Assembly: GCA_029339195.1 (NCBI GenBank)
Contig: JAPTJF010000123.1
Coordinates: 62,001 to 126,000 of the forward strand
Reading direction: 5' to 3'
From: Micractinium sp. NFX-FRZ
Taxonomy: Eukaryota > Chlorophyta > Trebouxiophyceae > Chlorellales > Chlorellaceae
DNA length: 64,000 bases
How positions within the stretch are numbered: position 1 is the first letter of the stretch; each line of letters starts with the position of its first letter. The notes beneath the pieces are model-generated. The model did not search any database. It was not told the DNA's origin and saw only the letters and a program-made list of their open reading frames with translations. Shown piece by piece: positions 11,889 through 21,967 of the stretch. Position numbers and translations under genes: made by a program.

Positions 11889-14720
11889 ATGCTCTTCGCC
11901 AGCCGCGCCGCCCCAGCGCTAGCGACAGCATCATGCGGATCGAAACTCAACTTCACAACAGGCGGCCTGCACCGCGCGGCTGGAACGCGGCCGTTGTCCG
12001 CGGCGCAGCGGTGGCGCGGCGGCGGCCGGCCCCGCCTGCGTGAGTGGCCTGCGGGCGCCTCACAGGAGGGCAACAGCGGCGGCGGCAGCGGCAGGGCGCA
12101 AGACGGCTACAATGGAGTGGAGCCGCACCTCGAGTTCTGGCTGACCCGCTTCAGCTCGCAGCGGGAGCGGCTGTCTTCTACGAGCGTGTTGATTGAGACG
12201 GAGGCGTTGGATGCAATGGCACAGGGAACGGAGCTGTTTGAGGGATTTCACGCGGCACCCGCCCACACCAAGTAGGTCCCGGCTTGACAGCCAATGCTTG
12301 GGGAGACGGCCACATGGGCGCCTGCCTGCAGGGGGGCATTGCTCTTGTACCGCCGGTGCACTCTCCGTGACGTTTGCAGTGCTGACCTGAGCCTGCCAGC
12401 CTTTTTCCCATTCTGCCGTGCTGCGCCAGGCCGTCTGCACACCCTCACCCGCACACCACACCCGCACACTCTGCTCCCTTACCAGCCTTGACAATCATCC
12501 ACTGCTGCCTGGCCCGTGCTGCTGCGGCTCGCATGCGGACCCAAGCCTGGAGGCTCGGTCATAATATGATCCAGTGATGGACCATCAGCTGGGTGGTCCT
12601 TCATTCTTTTGCAGGTGGAAGCTGGCCTGGGCGCAGTATCCGGCTGGAGCCCGGCGCGAGCTGCTGGACCGGGCTGGGGCGGCCGATGAGGATGAGCTGT
12701 CCGCCTGGCTGGCGCAGCAGGTGGCGGAGAAAGAGCATGGAGTGCTCAGCAGCGACAATCCGTTGGCGGCAATCGAGGCTGCCCAGCAGTGGGAGCAGTC
12801 GCTGACGCTCGAGTACCGCATGCTCCTGATGGCGGCACAGGCAAGGCAGCAGCAGCTGGATGCGGCGGCTGTCAGCCAGCTGCGCAGCATGGTCACCCCG
12901 TACAACGTGCTGGCCGAGCTGCGGTCCATCTTTGTGGACAAAGCGCTGGAGGCACAGGCAGGCCCTGTGGCCTGGGGCATCCTCAAGACCTTGCGCACCT
13001 GTGCCGTTGCCATGGGAATGAGGGCGGCAATCTGGGAGGCCTGTGCACAAATGAACGTGCCGCTTCACCTGGGCAGCCCGGGCCTGTTGGCGTGCACGGC
13101 GCTGGGCGCCGCTGCCGGCGTGCCGCTGGCAGCATTCGCCGCGATGCGCTGGGTGGATGCGGGGCTGCCACAGCTGCAGTTCCTGCGGGACATCCAGGCT
13201 GAAGAGGTGAGGCCCGACGCGACCCCAGGCTTGGGCCATCGTCGCTTTCACTGTTCCTGTTGGATGCACATGGTGACATGCCAGAGGGCTGCCGCTGCCG
13301 CTGCTGCCGTTGCCGCTGCTGCTGCCAGCTGCCGGCTGCTGCTGTTGCTGCTGCTGCCGCTGCAGCAGGCACGCGCATGTGCATGTGCACTGTGGTTGTG
13401 CATGCACACTGTGGTTGTGGGCGGCCCAACTTGGGGCACCCCTTCTCCTCATCGGGACGGCGCTGCCCAGGGTTGGCACACCCGTGCGCCTCATTTGCAT
13501 GCACCGACATGCACATGTTCTGTGCCGCTGTGCAAGCTAACCACTCCCCCCGCTCCGCGTGTTGTCGCCCTGCAGCTGGAACGCAGGGTGACCTGGGTGG
13601 CAGTTACGTCTGGCAAGGCGGTGACCAGCGTACCGCCAGCCTGGCACATGTGGATTGCGGCGCAGCAAGCTGTGCTTGTAGGCGCCTACTTCAAGGTCTC
13701 AACAATGGCTGCAGTGTGGCACGCCACCACCCGGCTGCTGTGCATGTGCGGCACCCCCTTTGCGCCCCAACTGCCGGCGCTGTTGGCAGTGGGGCTCGTC
13801 ACCCTCATGCATGCCGCTCTGGTGAGCTGGCGGTGGGCGGTGCGTCTGCCTTGCTGTTGACAACCCACTGGGTAGGGCAGCTGGTCGTTGGGTGCCCCTT
13901 CCTCTCGGCAACCCACTTGAAAGGGCAGGGCAAGGCAGCTGTGCGCACCATGCCACGTCAGTGTATTTCAATGTCGGATGGGGAAGCAGCCTGCCAAGAG
14001 GCAGCCTGGCGCTGGCAGACCCGTCGCGGCAGGGTGCCCCTTGCAGACCTGCAACCTTAGCACTGCCTGGCCCACCCGGTTGCCCTCCTCCTTCTACAAC
14101 CCACCCGCATGCAGGCTGGCCGAGGAGACTTCCGAATGAATCGGGTGCTGCGGCGTGTAATTGCGGCGGGGCCTGACGTCGTCGTCAAAGAAGCAGCAGG
14201 CCTGGAGTATGTCCCTGAGTGGCGCGAGGTGCTGGCCAGCTTGGGCCCCAAGGCAGCCCAACTGATGAGGGACACTCTGAAGAGGATTGCGGCAGACGGG
14301 CTGCACCGGAACAGGGTGCGTGCCGAGGGGTGTGCGCTACAGTGCATTGTTATGTCTATTTTGCACGACCTCATCGGGCACAGGAAGCTGTCGCCAGCAT
14401 GGCTTAGGGTACCTGGACGCGGATGGGGGGTGGGGATTAAAGGTGTGGCAGGCTTGCAAGGCTACGTCTCCTCCCATCTCCGTGCCGCTGACCCGCTCCC
14501 CAACCCCAATCCCTGCCTACGCTGTGATTCCATGCAGGCAGCAGATGCGTACTACTTCACTCAGCAGGCCGTCACGACAGGCTGCCTGGGGCTGCTGTGG
14601 TGCGTGACGGGCGGCGTGATGGCCCCGCTGGCCGCTGCTGCGTGCATGACAGTCCCCGACACATACATCGCTGTTGCCAAGCTGCACCAGGTCAAGCCGG
14701 GGGCGCTGGCGCTGTCCTGA
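11889..14720 (+). CDS. organelle-targeted multi-pass membrane protein, unknown function
   Basis: Exons 11889-12271, 12615-13206, 13576-13821, 14115-14315 and 14538-14720 give 534 aa with consistent phases. The first 55 residues are rich in Arg, Ser and Ala and lack acidic residues (MLFASRAAPALATASCGSK), as in mitochondrial or plastid presequences. A helical soluble part follows (about residues 128-260). Several hydrophobic segments then appear: LLACTALGAAAGVPLAAFAAM, one around HMWIAAQQAVLVGAY, LLAVGLVTLMHAAL, and LGLLWCVTGGVMAPLAAAA near the C-terminus. The family was not recognised. A lipase-type GxSxG motif, which would point to the TMCO4/DUF726 hydrolases, is absent. Confidence 0.65.
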
Positions 14721-15762
14721 GCGCCACACTGCTTGTGACCGCAACTACTCAGATGCTCCCCCTTGTTGCCCCTGGCCAGGGCTCCATGGAGGCCACCGTC
14801 TGAATGCGTCGCTGCACGTGGTCGCTTTCCCTTGCATTCTCATTGCTGCTCCATGAGTCTATTAGACTGTGCACTGCAATTGCTCCCACTCACTCACGCT
14901 TAAACCCTCTCGATCGCTTCCACTCGCTCTTGTTCACATCTTCATTTGTTTCTTTTGTGTTCACTTTATCGAGCTTCAAACGGCCAACGCTGGCATGGGT
15001 CTGCCTTCCAGCCTTCCAACAAATACAGTTTTGTTCAAATACGGTAGGTTGCTGTCAGCGCTGCTCCTCCATGCATCTCGCCTGCATGCGCAGGCGCCAT
15101 GCACCGGTTCGCCCTGTGGTTAGGGGGGGATGCCCGGGCCATGCGGTGCATGGCACGCTGCCCAACACATCAATATTGCACACCTCATCGCGTGACTGTG
15201 CATTACTCCTTGAGTGTGCATGGGTGTGTAATGGTGCACAGAATAGGAACGAGGCTTGTGCTGAGTGCAGAACAAGCAAGCAGGGTGTTTACAGCACATC
15301 ATGATGCATCATGTGCCGCCGTTCTCACAGCACGCCACAGCAGGGGCGGCCAGGTGTGCGAGCCAACCGCCGATCTCCTCCCCGATTTGATTCGTGGGGC
15401 CTCAAGATCCGCGACAGAAAGCAACCGGCACAGGAGGGTCCCTGGCTCCTGACCTGTAGCCTGGCTTTTTGGAGCCGCAGCCGTGTCGCGGGCATCACTT
15501 TCGTCCGCCCGGGCCTCTGTGAAGCCGAATTTATCCAAGAAATTCAGTGATCAAGTGAGCAGCCTGGCTCTGCCACCAGCGTACATCCGCTCCCGTCTTT
15601 GTCGCTCAGCGCCTGCCTAAGGAACTTATTCCAAATTGAACTTCAACGGTGCGAGGGCGCTGCCACAGGTCCGCCACCCTGCTGCTGTTCCGCCCCGCCT
15701 CCGCCGCCCCGCCACAGCGCCCGTTCTCACCACCTCGCTCCCGCCTGGCATGTCTTTAAGCA
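14721..15762. other. intergenic region, tandem gene gap
   Basis: About 1 kb between two plus-strand genes. It should hold the 3' UTR of the membrane protein gene and the promoter of the MYND gene. No conserved element or coding frame was recognised. Confidence 0.35.
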
Positions 15763-18700
15763 ATGCGAAGGGTGCAGGCAATGTCGGGCGGCGTGATCCA
15801 ATCGCTGGACAGACTGATTGCTGGCTTTGGGGAGGCGGTGCTGAGCATAAGCGCGGCCCGCTGCGACGCCCTGCTCGATGCCGCCTGGTGCTTCGAGGAC
15901 GCGGCGGAGAACGCAGAGGCGCTGAGGAGGCTGGACCAGCGCAAGCTCAAAAAGTGAGTGAGCCGGCAAGCTATGCCCTGCCAACTTGCAAGCGCTGCCT
16001 TCTCCTGGCCCGCCCTGGCTCGGTGCCCACCAAAGCAGGGCAGGACATTTTCCACTGTGCCGGTGCTTCATTCCTCCAGACATCTCCCCACTGCGCACCC
16101 CTCCGCCCCTGCTCTGCCGCCTGCAGCAAGGTGCTGCACCTGGCGCGGCAGCTGGCGGCGCTCGAAGACCCACTGGCAGCAGCACTGCTGGCGGCAGCTG
16201 GCAGCCCCACTTCGGGGCAGCATGCGGGGCAGGCCAGCACAGCGCAACACAACCTGTCCCGCCTCTTTGATGCAGCCTGCACTGCCGTGATCGCCTGCTG
16301 CACCGCTGCCCTCGGGCTGGGGTGGCAGGGCGGCGATGCTCAGAAGGTGGCCGCCGGCGCCCGTCTCCTGTTTCGCGCGGGGCAGCCAGTGCTGGCAGCG
16401 CAGCTGGCGGCGCGGCCCGCCCCGCAAGCTGTGCAGGCCACGCGGCAGGGTTCCGCAGCAGCAGCACAGGAGGCTGCTTACTGCCTCGACCTCTGGAAGT
16501 CAGCTACTCACCAGCTTCAGGCCGCCCATGTGGCAGTCAGCCAGCTGAGCGCCCCAAGCAGCAGCCGGCAGGTGGCGGCGCAGTGTGCGGCCTCCATTGC
16601 CACGCCTGCACTGCTGCTGCCCTGGCTCAACACCCTGAGCCAGGTGCTGGTGCGCGCGTCTGGGGGCACGCCTGAAGGTGGGTGGGCGCGTTCGTCTACC
16701 GAGGTGATTACCTTGGAAGAGGTTTCAGGTTTCTTGGGTCGCCACTGAAGATGTGTGCCTGGTGTTCGCTGCAGCAGGCGGCATGGACGGGGCAGTCACA
16801 TGTGCTCTGCTTCCGTGAACAGTGCATGCGGCCATGGTGCCTGCCTGAGCTGCTGGCGCGCTGCTGCTGCTGCTGCCGCCCAGCATGCTGCCTGGGCCGT
16901 CCATCTCACGTGCCCCTACCCGCTGCACTGCAGGCACCGACTGGCTCTTCACTGCGAGCTGCTTCAGCGGTCTGGTCGAACTTGTTTGGTCAGAACAGGC
17001 GTACAAGCAGCATGCCAGCATGTTACAACGTGGTGGTCCCACCGACCCGGCAAGCGGCACCAGGGCAGCCATCCTGGACGCCCTCCTGCTGTGCGCGCTG
17101 CCCCGCATTGCTGATGCGCTGGAGGTAGAAGCGGCGGTTCTTGGCAGCACCGGCGGCAGCGGCGGCAGGGGTAGCGGCAGCGGTGGGGGCGGCACCGGCG
17201 CTGAAGAAGGCGCGAGGAGGTATCGTGAGGCGGCAGCGGCCTGCATGATGCTCAGCCAAGTGGTGGAGGGGATGGCAGGCGTGCTGCAGGAGCGGCGGCC
17301 CGCGCGCGGCATTCTGCCCGCAGCCTTCCGCCACTGCTGCCGCTGCCTGCGTGCCCTGCCGGCGGCGCCGCTCCCTGGCATGCCACCTCCGCTGGTGCCC
17401 TCACGTTTAGCTTGGCCTGGTGGATGCTTGACGCGGTGGCTGCTGCCATGCTGGACCCGCTGGAGCAAAGCATGCACGGCATGGCCCCTGGGGAGCGTAC
17501 ACAGCATGGCGCGGGCAGGCGGGGCAGGGACCAGCGGCAGCACGTTCTGGCCAAGCAGCAGGCAGACGCGGAGGAGGCGGGGTGGGAGGTTGTGCGCCTG
17601 CTGCCCCACGCAGCGGCAAGCTTTGCACAGCTGGCAGCAGAGCACACCGCCGGCCGGGGCAGCTGCGAGCCGCTGGCAGCATTCTGCAACTGCCTGGGCA
17701 ATGCCCTCCACCTCCTGCACCACGGCCCCCGGGACACCAAGTGGACGGCACAGCAGGCAGCAGAGTGGGCGGCCGGCGCCGAGGCGGCGGTGCGGCTGCT
17801 GCCGCTGCTGGCGCAGCTGCCGGCCGCCTGGGCGGCGCAGCGGCCGGCAGAGCCGGCAGAGAGGTGCGAGGCACCAGGGTCCCTGGCTGCCAGCTTGCTG
17901 CCTCTCCTGCTGCAGTCTGGCGCACAGCGCACGGCTCTCTGGGCGGAGCCGCTGCTTCCCAAGCATGAGGTGGATGTCGAATGGAGCAGCTCGGAGGAAG
18001 ATGAGGAGGAGAGGTTGCTGCCTGCCCACGAGGCGGTACCGCCTGAGGACGCGCGCCAGCTGGCGGCTCGGCTCTGGCAGCTGCACACCAGCTGCGCGCG
18101 GCTGGTGCACCGCCTGGCGGCGACCCGCCCGCTGCCGCATCCCTGGGCCTTGCCTTCCACCTGGCAGTCGCTGGTGCAGGGCATGACCGATTTGCTGAGT
18201 GGGGTGCGAGCTGCCCTCACATTGGCGCACGGCGAGGCTGGCAGGTGCGTGGAGAAGGGGTGTGTGGGGCATGTCGTGTATCTGCAGGGTGCAGCGTGGT
18301 GCCGGGGGTGTGGGGCAGTTGTGCGGCCGCAGGGTGCAACGTGGTGCCGGGGGGCGGGGGGCATGTTGTGCGGCTGCAGCGTGCACTGACTTGAGCCCTG
18401 GCATCTGGCGATGTCACCACCCGGCGTGCTCATGCACACGGGCTGCAACCTCAGCCCAGGCTGCAACCTCAGCCCAGCTTGCATGTGAGTGTAACTGATG
18501 GTGCCCACAGTGGGCCAATGGGGCGGCCAGCTCCTTCTGCCGTCCCTCTCGGGTCCTGAGTGCGACGTCCCGGCCACCTCCCTTCTGCAGTACCTTGGCA
18601 TCACAGCAGTACCTTGGCATCTACCTGGCCCACCTGGAGGCAGTGGAAGCTGCCCTTGCGGTGGCAAGGGAGCTGGGAGATGAGGAGGCACTGCTGCGGC

Positions 18701-20146
18701 TGCTGCCCGGCACCTTTGCCGCCCCCCTGCCCGACGGCTGCACCCAGCTCGCCGACCCTGCCTGGATGGAGCGCCTCCGCCGCAGCTTGGCGTGCTTGGC
18801 ACAGGTGAACACACAGTGCCTGCCCGCCTGCCTGCCTTGCCTGCCTGTGTGCTCTCGGCTGCCTGCCCGCCTGCCTGCCTTGCCTGCCTGTGTGCTCTCA
18901 GCTGCCTGCCCGCCCTGCCTGCCTTGCCTGGCTGGCCGCCCGCGTCTGCGTTGTGCTGGGTTCTATACTGCATGGCCTGGGTTTCCACCGTCCGAGGAGG
19001 CTCGGCACGCTGTGGTGAGGTTTGCTGCTGAGCCCAGTGGGATCAGTCAAACAGGCCAGGGCCCCATGGCCCCATGGCCACCGTGCGTGCACAAGTCTGC
19101 CCCCATCGACACCCACCCTGTGCCGCCTGCTGCCTTGCACGCACGCAGGGTGGTCAGCAGTCCGTCAGTGCCAGCCTGGAGCAGGTTGGGCGGCTGGTGA
19201 TGGCAGCGGGTGACAGCGGCCAGCTGACGGCTGGGCTGGCAGCATCCGGCGTGTTGGGCGGCATGCTGACGCTGATCAACACGCTGCCAGCGCGCAGCAC
19301 CGAACCAGACGACGCGGAGTGGGTGAGCGTGAAGCAAGGGGTGGGGACCCGCCTGCCTTCCTGCCTGCCCGCCTGCCCCCCTGCCTGCCCACCCCTGCCC
19401 CCCTGCCTGCCTGCCTCTTGCCGTGCTTTCCTCACTGTGCGCACTCCTCGCAAGTTGAATGCCACAAGCCCTTGGGCGCGCACATGCACAGCACAGACAC
19501 GGCGCGCGTCGCAGCCACGCTGACAGTATCACAAACCACATGTGCTGACTTGCAGGCCAAGGTGTACTTGCTGCACGTGATCAAGGCCACTGAGACGCTG
19601 GACGTCGTGGCACGCCAGGTGGCCAGCGCGTGCGTGGCGCAACCAAGTGCTGAGCTGGAGCGGCCCGACATCTTGGAAACCATGCAGGCACTGGGCCCCG
19701 CCATGCAGGCACTGCAGGTGTCGAGTGCAGCCACGGCTGCCTGCAATGCCAACCCGCAGGCGGGCCTGCCACCCCTGCAGTCAGTCCTGCTTGGCGCGAG
19801 GCGGCTGGTTGCGTCCACGCCTGCCCTAGGCACCGCGCTTCAGCAGTGGTGGGCGCTGCCTGAGCAGGCAGCCACGGCGGCGCGCGAGCGCGGGATGGCG
19901 GCAACCACTCGCAGCTGCGCAAACCTGCGCTGCGCCAGCCTGGCGGCGCCAGGCAGCAGCACGTGCTGCCCGGCAGCTGGGGAGGACCCGGGAGGCAAGC
20001 GCTGCAGCGGCTGCCGGGCTGCCTACTTTTGCAGCGCAGCTTGCAGCAATGCGGCCTGGCGCGGCGGGGGCCACAAACCGGCGTGCAGGGCGCTGGCGGC
20101 CAACAGCACTGCAGCAGCAGGGGCAGCAACTGCTGGCGTGGAGTGA
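15763..20146 (+). CDS. large MYND zinc-finger protein, with a frame break
   Basis: Exons 15763-15953, 16127-16677, 16934-18244, 18591-18804, 19149-19322 and 19556-20146 give about 1000 aa. The body is a long Ala/Leu-rich helical protein (probably solenoid-like). The C-terminus (from about 19910) is a MYND finger: paired cysteines, then KRCSGC, AYFCSAAC and the closing H-x3-C. MYND fingers bind proline-rich partner peptides, often in chromatin or degradation complexes. Exon 3 changes frame: its start and end read in different frames, both open, and the switch must lie near 17300-17410, with no splice pair that restores phase. Start is ATG 15763 or 15781. Introns 4 and 5 carry minisatellite-like repeats. 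The acceptor of exon 4 is tandemly duplicated. Confidence 0.65.
18255..18387 (+). repeat. intronic minisatellite, units of about 45 bp
   Basis: Roughly three imperfect units sharing GGGTGCAGCGTGGTGCCGGG and TTGTGCGGC words lie in intron 3-4 of the MYND gene. Units include CTGCAG, which resembles a 3' splice site. Confidence 0.6.
18441..18476 (+). repeat. 18-bp direct repeat, two units
   Basis: GGCTGCAACCTCAGCCCA occurs twice head to tail in the same intron of the MYND gene. Confidence 0.8.
18817..18925 (+). repeat. intronic tandem repeat, units of about 43 bp
   Basis: A CTGCC-rich unit ending in CTGTGTGCTCTC repeats about two and a half times in intron 4 of the MYND gene. Confidence 0.6.
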
Positions 20147-20841
20147 CGGGGCCTGTAGCCACTTGAAGCAGCATGCACCCTCTGCGTGCCTCCCTTTGTT
20201 TCCGAGTTTTCTCATCTGCCCACTTTCCTGCCACAATCCAGCCCTGCCCACTTTACTATACCGTTTCAAAAAGCGGGGGGTTGGGGGGGGCGCAGCCCCC
20301 CAACATTTCAAAAAGTACATGCCCGCCCACCCCCATCACCCTTCTTCATTTATCGATGACAGATAAAGCACACGCGCACAGGGCGTTGCATGACTGTTTT
20401 TGTGGGCCCTGTACCATGCACAGCACGCATGCCGCAGCAGCCTTTTTGCGAACTACTATGGCCATTTGTTTCCTGAAACCTACTCCTGCCTCGCCTCCTT
20501 TCTGGCATGGCCTTGGGTCGCCCTCATCCGCTCTTCTGTGCGTCTCTGCGATTCGTTCCTACACTGTTATACAAGCACATTGACAACATTGCAACAGCGT
20601 GCCAAGTATGACGCACCAGTGTGCATTTGTTGGCTTGGGCTGCCTGCGAGGGCAGCAGCCCTGCATCATCAGCCGCGCTAGCGCACCGCAGTGGCCCCCG
20701 CCCGAGAGAGGGGCGGCTCGTGCCCAGCTGGCTGGCCATGCTGCCGTGCATCTCAACAGGCGTGAAAGGCCCCCTACACAGGCACCTCAGGGCAGCTCTC
20801 CCGGGACTGCCCTGCCGCAGGCCGACCCAGCTGCGGCAATC
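20147..20841. other. convergent 3' intergenic region containing a structured repeat
   Basis: The MYND gene (+) and a small hydrophilic gene (-) end here. The region contains repeat copy 1 (20255-20376), described separately. No poly(A) TGTAA was found on either strand. Confidence 0.4.
20255..20376 (+). repeat. dispersed structured 3'-end repeat, copy 1
   Basis: It begins ACTATACC, then has a G-rich/C-rich hairpin (20280-20304, stem GTTGGGGGG with CCCCCCAAC) and ends with a small hairpin TTATC-GATGACA-GATAA (20350-20366) followed by AAGCACACGCGC. The same order of elements recurs in copy 2 at 50993-51113. It lies 109 bp behind the stop of the MYND gene, in the same orientation. Confidence 0.75.
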
Positions 20842-21374
20842 TCAGTCCTGTTTCTTCTGTGAGCCGCGCTGAAGGGCGGGGTCGCCGCCGCCGGGGCTGG
20901 CCACATCAGCCATGCCCGCCCCCTTGCGCGCCGGGCCAGAGCCAAAGCCGGCAGAGTCGGCCTGCGCCGAGGTAGCTCCCACAGCGTCTGCAAGCGGGGC
21001 AGGCAGGGGAGAAGGCGGGCGGGCATGGGAGGCTGGCTACAGCGGCAGGGTAACGGAGGCCTTGGGAGGCTGGCTACAGTGGGATGCCTAGCGGCACAAG
21101 GACAGAGAGCCTGCCAGTTGCGCAGTTCTCCTATGCTCACGCAAGCAAACGGAACACACTGTCGCCACACTGGCCACAGCGTCCGTCCCGCCCGCGCCCC
21201 ACCACCGCCAACCGGCTGCGCGGCTGCCCACAAGCCCCTCCCGGCCCGCTCACCCTCGGAGGACAGCACGGAGGCGGGATTGGGGTGGGCCGTCTCCTCG
21301 TGCTCCTGAGTGATTGGAAACGCGCCAGCCTCGAACTCGGGCCCGCCCTTCTGCTTGTCCCCCCTGGTCGTCAT
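20842..21374 (-). CDS. small hydrophilic protein (88 aa), unknown
   Basis: Exons 21374-21254 and 20987-20842 join in phase. The product has no hydrophobic segment; it is rich in Gly, Ala, Glu and Lys, with the words FPITQEHEETAHPNPAS and GDPALQRGSQKKQD. It looks intrinsically disordered, like small stress or seed-type hydrophilic proteins, but no family was recognised. It sits between the convergent MYND gene and a co-oriented secreted-protein gene. Confidence 0.55.
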
Positions 21375-21967
21375 GGCTGGGAGCGGGTGTCTTGGACTGC
21401 CTGCTGTCGAGTCTGGGTGGTGTGACGTGAGTGGCACAGCGCTGAACAATGGTCGGGCAGGCCTGGGGGAGGCCAGATGCTCATGAGCGGTCAATCATGG
21501 AGTGCCCAGCTGCCTCCCACCTTCCGCCCAGCGGTTGCGGCAGGGAGTGTTCAGGGCTGACCACCAATCTTTGCCTAATTTCAACCATGTCAGGCTCACT
21601 TTTGCAACCAATACAGCAAAGCATCGCGGCAGCTGCCATAGCAGGCCATCCTGCACACTCGTGTTTGGGTGGCAAGCCGCTGGCAGCAGCACGGCAGCAG
21701 GCAGTGCAGGCGCAGCAGGTGGGGCAACTGCAGTAGCAGCAGTCGAATGGAGAGGTTGCGGGCATGTGCATGACCCCCTTTCTACGCACACTGTAAGTAC
21801 TCCACGTCAACAGAGTCGAGCATTACGTTACAGAAACGCAGCAGCACAGCGGAGCAAAGGTCGGGAGCAAGCAGAAGTCACATTGTCAGGTGCGGGAGAA
21901 GAGGGTACAAGGGTAGCAAGAACACAAAAGGAAAGCAGGAGGGTGTGCGCCGAGCGACATGCTGCCG
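21375..21967. other. intergenic region between two minus-strand genes
   Basis: This holds the 3' UTR of the secreted Cys-rich gene, with minus-strand TGTAA (plus TTACA at 21828-21832), and the promoter of the small hydrophilic gene. Nothing else was seen. Confidence 0.4.
21828..21832 (-). terminator. poly(A) signal of the secreted Cys-rich gene
   Basis: Minus-strand TGTAA, about 140 nt past the TAG at 21968. Confidence 0.45.

Noticed and set aside
11889..14720. TMCO4/DUF726 hydrolase identity for the multi-pass protein
   Set aside because: The required lipase-type GxSxG motif and hydrolase core were not found.
18610..18804. Second acceptor at 18609 as the real start of MYND exon 4
   Set aside because: The upstream donor leaves two bases, which fits a start at 18591 but not at 18610.
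16725..18988. Long minus-strand open frames (over 550 codons) opposite the MYND gene
   Set aside because: They mirror GC-rich coding sequence, are full of Arg/Ala/Pro/Cys low complexity, and have no domain or splice logic. The plus strand carries the MYND gene with consistent exons.
20255..20376. C/D-box snoRNA in the structured repeat
   Set aside because: GATGACA resembles a C box but no proper C/D pair and terminal stem could be drawn; left as an unclassified repeat.
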